Shown here piece by piece: positions 35,697-46,162 of a stretch of DNA of 64,000 nucleotides. The notes beneath the pieces were generated by a model that worked only from the letters and a program-made list of their open reading frames with translations, was not told the origin of the DNA and searched no databases. The position numbers and the translations under genes were made by a program. Each line of letters opens with the position of its first letter. The stretch's first letter is position 1. Source of the stretch: DSVZ01 sp037439785 (lineage in GTDB: Bacteria > Verrucomicrobiota > Verrucomicrobiia > Limisphaerales > J093); the NCBI GenBank assembly GCA_037439785.1, contig JBBIVJ010000026.1:1-64000 (forward strand), given 5' to 3'.

Positions 35697-36314
35697 ATGC
35701 CTGACGTTTTCACCCCAACCAAACGCTCGGAGGTCATGACCCGCATCCGCTCGCGCGGCAACCGGGACACGGAACTCGCGTTGATGCGGCTGTTGCGCCG
35801 GCACGGCATCACCGGCTGGCGGCGGCACCGGGAAATCCGATGTCCCCAGTCCTCGCCCCGCCCGTTGCAGGTTCGACCCGACTTCGTTTTTCTCCGGCAG
35901 CGGCTGGCGGTGTTTGTGGACGGCTGCTTCTGGCACGGTTGCCCGATTCATTCGCCCCCGGCGCGCTGGTTGCAAAAAAGCGCCATGCCCGACACGGCCG
36001 CTCCGGCGCGGGGCCGGGGCACGGCGCGCACGGGCAAGCGGTTCTGGGAGGCGAAGCTGGCAGCCAACCGGGCGCGGGATCGGCGGGTCAACCGGCTTTT
36101 GCGCGAGGCCGGCTGGCGGGTGTTGCGCCTCTGGGAACATGAATTGCAAGCCGCGACGCCGCGCGCGCGGATGCGCCGGTCGGGCTCTTCCCGCTCTGGT
36201 CCTACTCCCCCGCGGGACCGGTGGGGGGAACGCCGGCTGGTGGCCCGGTTGCGACGGGCGCTGGCGGCGGCGGACCAGCCCCGTCCGCTACGCAGACTCC
36301 TCGCCGTCCCCTGA
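35697..36314 (+). CDS. Vsr-like very-short-patch-type endonuclease
   Basis: This 205-residue protein has the Vsr core: FTPTKRSEVMTRIRSRGNRDTELAL (its conserved N-terminal helix), RPDF (catalytic Asp62), VFVDGCFWHGCP (72-83, including the histidine and zinc-site cysteines), RFWEAKLAANRARD and GWRVLRLWEHEL (139-150). Vsr proteins nick at T:G mismatches caused by deamination of 5-methylcytosine, which fits the C5 methyltransferase in the same operon; relatives also act as restriction nickases. A basic 50-residue C-terminal tail and an insert of ~15 residues after the HGC motif are additions. It lies 61 bases after AIPR, with GAGGAG just before the ATG. Confidence 0.88.
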   Translation: MPDVFTPTKRSEVMTRIRSRGNRDTELALMRLLRRHGITGWRRHREIRCPQSSPRPLQVRPDFVFLRQRLAVFVDGCFWHGCPIHSPPARWLQKSAMPDTAAPARGRGTARTGKRFWEAKLAANRARDRRVNRLLREAGWRVLRLWEHELQAATPRARMRRSGSSRSGPTPPRDRWGERRLVARLRRALAAADQPRPLRRLLAVP

Positions 36315-36584
36315 GGCTGCCCGCGGCGGCGGGTCCCTGTCCCTCCAGCTTTGTGACTTGGTGTCTTTGTGGTGGTTTTCCGCGTCGGGTTATCCAGAAG
36401 GTGTAGGGCGGAGAACGCCAAGGGCAGGGACGCCCTAACAAAGCCCCGGCGGCGCACGCCAAACAACGTTGCACCTACGATACCCCGCCGCTTCACCCGG
36501 CCCCCTGGTGTCTCGGCGGTGAGGGCCAGCGTGATGACCCTTTTGACGAAGCCGACGGCGGGGTTGCCCGCACGGAGCCGACCT

Positions 36585-38417
36585 TCAAGGCTCCGCTTCC
36601 TGCACGCGCAGCCGCAGGAACTGCCGCGCTTGCGTGCCGGGGAAATCGGTGCGGAAGGTCACGGTTTCCCCGTTGTCCTGCCGGGTCGCGCTCACCCCGG
36701 CGGTCGCCCCCGGACCGCTTGACCACGGACCGGCCAGATCGGTCGCGGCGTCCACGGCCAAGGTCACGCCCGCGCGGTCCAGCGGATGGCTGTAGGTCAA
36801 CGTCAGCCGGCCCTGTGCATCGCGGCTCTGCAGCACACCGGTTTCGACCGACCCCGGTTCCAGGCCAAGGGCGAACTCGGCGGCGTTGTCCCGGGCATCG
36901 CCGTCTGGGTTGGCCCCGGGGCCGCCGACGTCGGGGTTCGTGGCGGCAGCGCCGAATTTCTCGGCTGCCCAAGTGGTGTAATCGTAGGGGGTGGTGAAGG
37001 TGAGGTCCTGGGCGAGCGTCGCGCCCTGGCTGTTGACCGCCTGCACGCGGCAGCGATAGGTCGTGTGCGGCTGGAGGGTGGTCAGCCAACAGGTCGCGAT
37101 GACCGGTGCGGTGCCGGTGATGACGCCCGGGACGGCCAGGTTGGTCGCGGTGTAGCCGGGGAGGGGTCCCCAGTGGAAGGATGCCGTGGTCGCGTTGTCA
37201 CAGGCGTTGACGGTGGCGCGCAGGACGGCGCTGGTGGGGGTGAGGTCCGACGGCGGCAAGGTCAACGCCGTCGGCGGCGGAAGCACTTCCGGCGTGAGCA
37301 GCAACGTGCGGGGGCGGCCGGGCGTCCGTGTCGAGATGGGCCGCCACGATCAGGTAGCCGGCGTCGTTGACGGCCAGCACGCGGTCGAGGAGGTAGTCGC
37401 CGGTGTCCGGGAGTTCGCTGAGGTCCTCGCCGACCCACTCGCCGCCGACGTCGGCGTACCAGCGGACCGCAGTGGTTTCCCAGGGCGTGGCCAGTTTGTT
37501 GGCCCAACCCACCAGCAGGCCGTGATGGTTCCACTCGGTGAAGGTGCAGGTGTCGGGATTGCCCTGGGTGGGCAGAGGAATGGGAGTCAGGACGGTGGTG
37601 TTGCTGGCGATCCACGGCACGACGATGCGATTGGACACCGTGTAGGTGGTGTGGATGCCCGCCACCAGACCGGCGTTGTTCAGGACCATCGGCTGCACCG
37701 TGGCAGTGGGGTGCCTGAAGAACTGCATCGTGCCGTCGGCCTCGAGGCGGAAGGCGAGGCAATTCGAGGCCGTGGCGTAGTTGCCAATGATTACGCCCTG
37801 GTCGTTGATGCGGAACGCCCGCGCGTAACCGGCGCCGTCGGGGGTGAGGTCGGTTTTCAGGCCCGTGGCCGGGTCGAACAGGTAGGCGTGGTCCACGGCG
37901 TCGAGGGGATTGCTGCTGGGCGGCGTCTCGATGGTCGCGTGGCCGATCACCTGGTCCAGCACGTTCACGTCCAGGGCCGGGCGGTGTTCCACCCGGCCCC
38001 AGAGAAGAAGTGGCAGTCTTCGGCATCGCAGCTCCAGTAACTCCAGTTGTGGCCGCCCCACGCCGGGATGGCGGTGACGCTTCCCGCATGGAGCCGTGCG
38101 CCGCGGTTGGGCGCCGGGGTGGTGCCGGGCACTTCTCCCACCACCGTGCCGTTCCCGTTGCGGGCGGCGGCGCTGAAGTTGGGGGGCGCGCCGGCCGGCA
38201 ACAACGGGACCCAATGGGCGAACCACGGCAGTGCAGCCAGTTGGTTCGAGGTCCACGCCGTGATGTCGGTGAGGGTGTCGGTCTCGGGCACCTGGGAGAA
38301 GCCGGTGACCGCCCAGAACGGGGAAAGGACCAGGAGAAGGAGCAGAAGCCAGGGCCTGTACAACGCGTGATTCAGGCTGGCCGGCGCGGGGCAGCGATTG
38401 CGCATGATTTCGGGCAT
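36585..38417 (-). pseudogene. HAF-repeat surface protein with two frameshifts
   Basis: The ATG at 38417 opens a signal peptide (LLLLLLVLSPFWAVTGFSQ) and the frame continues to GWNTARP near 37,985, where a one-base loss moves it to LDVNVLDQVIGHATI. That frame carries HAF-type repeats (DHAYLFDPATG, FRINDQGVIIGNY, WNHHGLLVGWANK, VLAVNDAGYLIV). A second shift in the G5 run 37310-37314 moves it to TLLLTPEVLPPP, a fibronectin-like domain (SDLTPTSAVLRATVNACDN) and a C-terminal region ending QFLRLRVQEAEP. The intact protein would be ~610 residues, secreted, of unknown role. Both breaks are in G/C-rich runs, so sequence error is a real alternative. Between the Vsr gene and its end (36,315-36,584) I see nothing. 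Confidence 0.7.
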
Positions 38418-39396
38418 CTTGTGGCGGCAATTCCGGAAGCTCAAGCGCCCAGAAGTCCTCCCCACTCCACACGCCGGGCCGATCCTGCCCGATTGTCGCA
38501 CGTGGGCCTGATCCGGGGCCGTGGCGGCTGCAGCGGAGCGGTCGGCGCGCGGAGACGGGGTGTCCGGGCCGGGGGAACCATGCGGCGGTTGGTCGCCGCA
38601 GTCCCGGCCGGCCGAACGGAAAAGAAACCCGGCAAGGGTGCACAGACCGTGCAGTGGCTGTCTGTCCTCCGGCGCTTGGGGGAGGCGCCCCCTCACACGC
38701 CGGCCGCTGGCACACCATGACCTCGTGCCTCGGCACTCCGACCCTGGTCGCGGCACGCGGCCGAAAGAACGGTAAAACTTCCCTGCCCACCGTCTTCATG
38801 GGGTACGCGAGACGGCCGGGTGACGGAAAGAAGCAGGTACGACCCACGGACACCCGGCGGGCCAGGGTGCCTTGCGGGCGGCGCAACCAGTCTCAACTTG
38901 CCCGCTTCAACTCCGGTCCGGCCGGCTACGGCCCCCAAAGCCGGGTACGGAAAGGCACGGCTCAGGCCGGGACAAGCCGGGCCAGCCTGGGGCGTAGCCG
39001 ACAACGTCCGGGAGTTGTTTGCCGCGACCCGGTTCGTGCCGGTGACCTTCCGCGCGCAGGCGTTCGCCCTGCTCCTCGACTCCGCCGGGAAAATGCGGGG
39101 GCAGCCTGCCGCCTTCCTGGAGCACACGCCCCCACGGGGTCACGCATCGCCGCCCTTCGGTCTCGGTCTCCGCCGCGGCATGGGCGGCGATCCAGACCTA
39201 GATGCCCCTGGGGAGGGGACAGCGGGGAGTGGCGCCATGCTTCCGGGCCGGGGGGCGCGAATGATGTGCGGGGGCCGGTTCCAGTGGGTGATCGCTTGCC
39301 CCCTGGACCCCCTGTCCGCAGATTGATGCCTGCGAGGAGGCTGCCGTCCCGATTCTCGCAGGCCCCGTTCGCGCCAACCGGCCGAGTCGTGGTCGG
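38418..39396. other. Long intergenic region without a recognisable gene
   Basis: These ~980 bases between the HAF-type gene and a converging short gene contain open frames on both strands, but none has a credible composition, domain or start. It may be remnant DNA left by decay. I see no tRNA or strong terminator in it. Confidence 0.5.
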
Positions 39397-39972
39397 TCAG
39401 AGGGGCGGCAGGATTTCCACGATGTCCGAAAGCACACGTCCCCGGGGGTCCACGATGCGGTTGCGGCGGCCGAAGAGGGCCCGGGGCCGGGACAGCCGAA
39501 ACGCGCGTTGCAGGCGGGTGTCTGCCTCGATCTCGAAGTACCCCAGCGGGTGACCCCGGTGGGGGATGTCACGCATTTTGAGGATGTGGCCCAGGGGGAG
39601 GTACTCGTCGAGGATCAACCGGCGCACGTCCGGAGCGAACAGGGCCAGGTTGATCTGATTGGCACCGAACTCGACCGGCCGCAGGTCCCGGTCCAGCCGC
39701 AGCAGGACCTCCCGCCGATAAAGCTCCTCCTCGCGCTCGCGACTCCAGACCTCGATGTGGATGTCGCTGTAGAACCACGCCTCGAGCGTCGGCGTCATGT
39801 CGCCATCATGGACCAGGAGCTGCCGGTAAGGTTCGGGCATGGCGTCGCCGGAGATTTGCCGAACCGGCGGCAGCGGCACCGCCTCTCGCTCGTAGAAACG
39901 AGCCAACGGGTAAACCAGCGCCCCGTTGAGGGGGGGCTTTGAGGGAGAGGACGACTGAGACGGTCTGTTCAT
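39397..39972 (-). CDS. Chorismate pyruvate-lyase-like (DUF98-like) protein
   Basis: This is a 191-residue cytoplasmic protein. The core LLVHDGDMTPTLEAWF near residue 68, RREVLLRLDRDLRPVEFGANQINLALF near residues 98-124, and LILDEYLPLGHIL near residue 132 follow the pattern of the chorismate lyase fold (start-of-pocket DGxMTxTLE, basic strand, LG-I-L), as in DUF98/UbiC-like proteins that bind chorismate-derived or related ligands. I cannot tell whether the lyase residues are intact. It stands alone, with long gene-free DNA on both sides. The ATG at 39972 is chosen over an upstream one lacking conservation. Confidence 0.55.
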   Translation of the reverse strand: MNRPSQSSSPSKPPLNGALVYPLARFYEREAVPLPPVRQISGDAMPEPYRQLLVHDGDMTPTLEAWFYSDIHIEVWSREREEELYRREVLLRLDRDLRPVEFGANQINLALFAPDVRRLILDEYLPLGHILKMRDIPHRGHPLGYFEIEADTRLQRAFRLSRPRALFGRRNRIVDPRGRVLSDIVEILPPL

Positions 39973-40361
39973 GGATTCACCGGACCTGCCCGGAACGGAT
40001 GGCGGCACCAGCCCTCGGCACGCGACCCTGGCGCTGCGCCCCCGTCGCGCGAAACCTTCTCACGTTGCCGGAGTGCCCGCCTGCGGTCCCCACCCCGCCA
40101 CGGAGTTCGCCTTGCCGCCCCGCGGATTACACCCGCCGGTCGCGGGGGTCCAGATGTTTTCCCACTGCCGGATGGTCAATGCACGGGCCAATAAACGTTC
40201 CCCGTCGGCCCGGCGCAAGTGCAGCGCCCCCGCCCCTTACCAAGCCTGGCTGCCGGCCAGGCCAGGTTCTGTCGAGCCGCTTGTCGCTTGCGGATTGGCC
40301 TGCCGACACTCCCGTTCAGTCTTCCCAACGCAGAAAGGTAACGGCGACGGCCAAGCGAGGC

Positions 40362-40431
40362 TGGGGCCGGGGGTCGGGGGGTCTGGGGGACTGGCATCGG
40401 GGATCTGGGGTCTGGGGAGTCTGGTTGGGGG
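40362..40431 (+). repeat. G-rich tract with many G3-G6 runs
   Basis: At least eight runs of three to six G residues are spaced by 1-10 bases (CTGGGGCCGGGGGTCGGGGG onward), with a recurring GGGGxxTCTGGGG-like pattern. The spacing allows intramolecular G-quadruplexes in the plus strand. It lies 470 bases upstream of glnS in a gene-free region (39,973-40,898) that otherwise contains only repeats. Confidence 0.7.
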
Positions 40432-40623
40432 TGAACCGCCGAACCGGGTTGGCCCCATGACCGACTGGAAGTCGGTACTCCGCCACCGCCCGGCGGCCGT
40501 CGGCGCTACGTCGCCGGGCGGGTAGCCGCCGGTTACGTGACCCGCCGCATCCACGCGGCGGCTACAAGAGCCTTGCGGTCCCGACACAATGACCTGACGT
40601 GCGGGCGGCCTGGCGCTGCATCT

Positions 40624-40767
40624 CCCCGGCAGAAAGCGGCAGAGGACTGCCGCACTCCAGGACGCCCCCGCGCGGAAGGGGTGCCCCGCCGAGGGCGCCA
40701 GCTTGGGGAGTGGCCAGTCCTCTGGCGCTTTGGAGGTGCGCCGCCGACTTCGGACTTCACTGGGCCG
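40624..40767 (+). repeat. Dispersed repeat, copy 1
   Basis: A ~144-bp element (CCCCGGCAGAAAGCGGCAG to CTTCACTGGGCCGGC) recurs in reverse orientation at 59,127-59,296 with high identity. Shared blocks include CGCACTCCAGGACGCCCCCG, CGCGGAAGGGGTGC, CAGTCCTCTGGCGCTTTGG and GACTTCGGACTTCACTGGGC. It is intergenic, upstream of glnS. There are no ORFs or terminal features of an insertion sequence. Confidence 0.9.
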
Positions 40768-40898
40768 GCTGGCAGCCGGCGGACGGGCCGGGGGAGCCAT
40801 TGGCGCGACGCGCCTTCCCGGAGTCTGCCAGCGGCGCTTCGGTTCGGCCCCCGGACGCCGCCTTGTGACCCGGCTCCTACTCCGCTACAACCTCCGCC

Positions 40899-42713
<1,815 letters not shown>

Positions 42714-42990
42714 AGGCGGGACTGCCCGGGCCGCGCGCACCCTTCACGGCCGTTCGCTGCGGAAGGGGACGCATCTCAAATGACTGCAGAGGTCGTCGCG
42801 CAGAGGTTTCTCCACCTGCCGTATCGCCGATGGCCCGATCGGCCACGCGCGGGCGACCGGGGCGGGTCTGCGGGTGAGGAAATCCGCGAGACCACAGACC
42901 GTGAAGCCTGCGCCAGGGCAAAAGGACCACGGCGGGAAACTCAGAGGCGCTGCGGCGTGTGCTGGCGATGTCGCGGCGGCAGAGGGGGCG

Positions 42991-44625
42991 TTATTCCTCG
43001 CCGGCCATTTGGCGGTAGGTGGGGTGGCGGTACTGGTAGCGGGCGGACACCAGGCTGAACAACACCCCCACTGCGGCCGTGAGGGCGGCGTAGAGCAGAA
43101 AGCGGCCGGTGGTCACCGAGCCGGCCTGGGCGCCGGCACCCAGCACCTGGGTGATGGCGCTGACCATCAGGTTGCCAAAGGCCACCGTCAACAACCAGAA
43201 GCTCATGATCGTGCTGCGCATGCTGGGGGCGGCCTCGGCAAAAGCGAATTCCAGACCCGTGGTCGAAAGTAGCACCTCCCCGGTGGTCAGCACCGCGTAG
43301 GGCAGAATCTGCCACAGGATGCTGAACTGCTCGCCGGCATCCAGCCGCCGCTGGAGCCAGGCCACAATCAGGTAGGAGGCGGCGCCCAGAAACATCCCCG
43401 CGCTCATCCGCCGCAGCGGCGTCACCCAGCGTCCCAGCCGCGGGTACACCCCCAGCGTCAATAACGGCACCAGGATCATCACCAGCGCGGGGTTGGCCGA
43501 CTGCATCTGCTCGGCGCCGATGCGGAACTGGCCCACGAACACCGGCTGCATCTGCTGGCCCTGGAGCACCCACGTCGAGGTGGTCTGGTCGAACAACGCC
43601 CAGAACACCGGCACCAGCGCAAAGACAAACAGTATCGGACTCACCGACCGCGCCGCCGCGATTTCCTCCGCCGAGTGCCGGCCGCGGGCCGCCTCCCAGA
43701 ACGACTCCGGAAGCTCGAGCCGGCCGAGCAAACCCAGCACCAGGATCAACAGGTACCAGAGCGCCACCGCCGCCAACGCGCCCTGCCCCGCCGCCCGCAG
43801 TCCGGGCGTCCACTCGTGCACAAAGGCCAGCCCGGTGAAGGCCACGATCAGCAGCGCCGGCAACACCAGGCAGGCCAGCACGTTGACCACCGCCCCCACC
43901 GACGGCCGCGCCTGATGGCGGAACGCCGTGCCCAACACGGTCAGGAAGCCCGCCGAGCGGGTGTGGCGCGCCGGCGCCACGCGCACGTACTGGCGGGTGC
44001 CCAGCACGAAGATCACCACCGCCAACAACATGAAGACCCCCGGCACACCGAAAGCCGGCCCGTAGCCGTAATGGTCCTTCACCCAGGGCACCACCAGGAA
44101 CGAGAAGAACGAGCCGAAGTTGATGGCCCAGTAAAAAGCCCCGTAAGCCTTTTGCAGCAGATGCCCCTGCTCGGGCCGGAACTGGTCCCCCATGAACGCC
44201 GAGACGCACGGCTTGATGCCGCCCGAGCCCAGCGCAATCAATCCCAGCCCCGCCGTCAGGCACGCCATCTTGGCCTCCACCGACGCAAACAGGTCGGTGC
44301 ACGCCAGCACGCCGTTGCCCAGGCAGTAGATCAGGGACAGGTACAAAATCGTGTAGTAGCGCCCGATCAGCCGGTCCGAGAGCCAGGCCCCCAGCAGCGG
44401 CAGGAAGTAGTTCGCAAAAATGAACAGGTGGATGATGGTGGTCGAAGTGTCCGCCGTCTGGCCCAGCCCGCCCTTGACCACCTCGCCGGTGATGTACACC
44501 GCCAGGATGCTCCGGATGCCGTAGTAGCTGAACCGTTCCGCCGCCTCGTTGCCCACGATGTAGGCCACGCTGCGGGGCATCCGGTCCGGCGAGCCGGCGG
44601 CGGGGGAGGCGGGGGAGTCATTCAT
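42991..44625 (-). CDS. POT/PTR2-family proton-dependent oligopeptide transporter
   Basis: This 544-residue inner-membrane protein has ~14 hydrophobic segments. The first helix contains EAAERFSYYGIRSIL, the family ExxER-type motif, and residues ~150-175 read GSGGIKPCVSAFMGDQF, the second POT signature; FYWAINFGSFFS near residue 183 is the PTR2 motif. POT carriers import di- and tripeptides with protons. The ATG at 44625 is chosen since the family starts just before the first helix. In the 277-base gap after glnS (42,714-42,990) a copy of CTGCCGTATCGCCGAT recalls the tract at 3043. Confidence 0.92.
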   Translation of the reverse strand: MNDSPASPAAGSPDRMPRSVAYIVGNEAAERFSYYGIRSILAVYITGEVVKGGLGQTADTSTTIIHLFIFANYFLPLLGAWLSDRLIGRYYTILYLSLIYCLGNGVLACTDLFASVEAKMACLTAGLGLIALGSGGIKPCVSAFMGDQFRPEQGHLLQKAYGAFYWAINFGSFFSFLVVPWVKDHYGYGPAFGVPGVFMLLAVVIFVLGTRQYVRVAPARHTRSAGFLTVLGTAFRHQARPSVGAVVNVLACLVLPALLIVAFTGLAFVHEWTPGLRAAGQGALAAVALWYLLILVLGLLGRLELPESFWEAARGRHSAEEIAAARSVSPILFVFALVPVFWALFDQTTSTWVLQGQQMQPVFVGQFRIGAEQMQSANPALVMILVPLLTLGVYPRLGRWVTPLRRMSAGMFLGAASYLIVAWLQRRLDAGEQFSILWQILPYAVLTTGEVLLSTTGLEFAFAEAAPSMRSTIMSFWLLTVAFGNLMVSAITQVLGAGAQAGSVTTGRFLLYAALTAAVGVLFSLVSARYQYRHPTYRQMAGEE

Positions 44626-45075
44626 GAGCCAGGGCGGCGGTTCATCAGCGCACCCGCAGCGGTCCGGTCCCGCCCCCGCGCGGCCCGGCCCCGGCGGGCC
44701 GGCCGCCGCCGGGGAGGCATCAACCACGTCCGCGGGCGGTGCATGGCGGCAGTCTGGCAAAGGCCCCCGCCGCCCGCCAACCGCATTCTCGCTGGCGCGG
44801 TGGGTTTTCCCGGATCGGGGTCGTTGATGTGCAGCCGCACGTATCCAGCAGGGCCAGAGGAGCCAACGGTGCGGCGTGCCGGCGGCGGTTGCGGCTGATC
44901 CTTTGAGGGGGATCCGGCTCAGAGGTTGACTGACGCCGACCTTCAGCGCAGCTTTTGATACGCGCGCCCCCGTCCACTTGGAAGTGGATCCGACACAGAG
45001 CCTGGCAGACTCGAGCTCGGCCCGCTACGGGACGCTTCGGCTCCATCCACGGTTCCCCTGAACTCCAACTCGCCC
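44626..45075. other. Intergenic region upstream of the POT gene
   Basis: This is 450 bases between two divergent coding regions, and no gene can be supported. It contains the POT promoter side and the leader of the broken surface protein gene, with no clear promoter elements. Confidence 0.45.
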
Positions 45076-45557
45076 ATGAAGACACGCACTCGATCCGTGT
45101 TCGCCTGTGGACTCCTTTGGCTGGGAACGCTCGCCCAAGGACATTGTTCGCCGCGGGAACCAGCTTCCTGTACCAGGGCAGACTCACCTGGAACGGCGTT
45201 CCCCCCGAAGGCATCTACGACCTGACGTTCAGCCTGTTCAGCGCCCCGAATGGCGGCAGTCCCCTGGGCGGTGGGGTCCTGACCAACACCGTCGAGGTCA
45301 CGGCCGGGGTCTTCAGCACGGTGCTCGATTTCGGGCCGGACGCCTTCACCGGCGAAACCTGGGTGGACTACGAAAACCCGGGGTTTTTCCGGCTGGGGAC
45401 CTTCGAGCTGCCGTTTGGCTCGCTGGGCGAGGCGGTCGCGCTCGCCCCCTGCTACGGGCGGATTCTGGTAAAGCCCGGCTCCGAACGCGAGACGATCACG
45501 GTGCGAAAGAGCCTTCGCATCGAGGCCCCCCTGGGTCCGGTGACGATCGAGCGCTGA
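45076..45557 (+). pseudogene. Frameshifted and truncated exported surface protein
   Basis: The ATG at 45076 opens a signal peptide (RTRSVFACGLLWLGTLAQG); near 45,140-45,155 the frame shifts to AGTSFLYQGRLTWNGVPPEG and continues as a recognisable secreted-protein core common in this phylum (YDLTFSLFSAPNGGSPLGG, VEVTAGVFSTVLDFG, ETWVDYENPGFFRLG). The C-terminus is truncated: relatives normally carry several hundred further residues, and here the stop follows at 45,557. The product would be a non-functional fragment. Confidence 0.65.
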
Positions 45558-46162
45558 GAATGTCCCCGGCGATACTCGGGCCGCTGTCAATTTTCCGGCG
45601 GAGCGGTTCTGGACCGCGCGTGCTCGTACCGTGCCGCCGTCTGCCCCCGGCACCGTTCCGGGCCCCAACCCCATGCCCATGATGACTCCGCACCACCGGT
45701 TCACCGCCTTGTCGGTCCTGGCTGCAACGCTCGCCACCGGTCAAGCGGGCGCTGTAACCCTCTGCGAAGCGGACCCTGACGGCTGCGGTGCTCATCTGAA
45801 CCACGGCTTCAAGCGATCACAGGCCGACGACTTCACCCCCGGCTCCAGCGGGTTTGAAGGCCGTGATGGAGCATCACCGCGGCCGGACCAGGATGTGAAC
45901 GGTGCTCTCGGCACTCCGGTCCGCGTCCCTGGCGGTAACACTCACAGTTGCCGCCACGACCTGTTCGCTGAGCCGCTCAACCCCGACCAGGTCACCTCCT
46001 TTTTCGGCGCCAACCGGCGGTGACGCGGGTCCCAATCCGCCCTTGCCGGAAGAGACCTCCGGCCTAATCTGGGGCCGCAAGCTTTGCCGGGAAGCCGGCG
46101 CCCGGGAGGTCGCCTCGCTCCAGCCGGCGTTCCGGTGAACTTGCCCGCACCCCAACACGGCC
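45558..46162. other. Degenerate region with one weak open frame
   Basis: About 600 bases lie between the truncated surface protein and the DUF11 gene. One frame (ATG at 45673, 116 residues, hydrophobic near the start, stop at 46,023) is open but has no domain and an odd composition, so I do not call it a gene with confidence. The region is probably residual sequence from the broken gene upstream. Confidence 0.4.

Noticed and set aside
28257..36314. DISARM, BREX or a classical type II restriction system
   Set aside because: No DrmA/DrmB, PglX/PglZ/BrxL or stand-alone cognate restriction endonuclease is present; the gene set is methyltransferase, NurA, HerA, AIPR and Vsr.
28216..36314. Transposon or prophage carrying the defence genes
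   Set aside because: I find no transposase, terminal inverted repeats, integrase or phage structural genes at the borders; the flanking genes are an exported monoheme protein and a broken surface protein.
38418..39396. Hidden gene in the long gap
   Set aside because: Several open frames exist on both strands, but none has a plausible start, domain or amino-acid composition.
45673..46023. 116-residue exported protein
   Set aside because: It has an ATG and some hydrophobic residues, but there is no recognisable signal or domain and its composition resembles the surrounding degenerate DNA.
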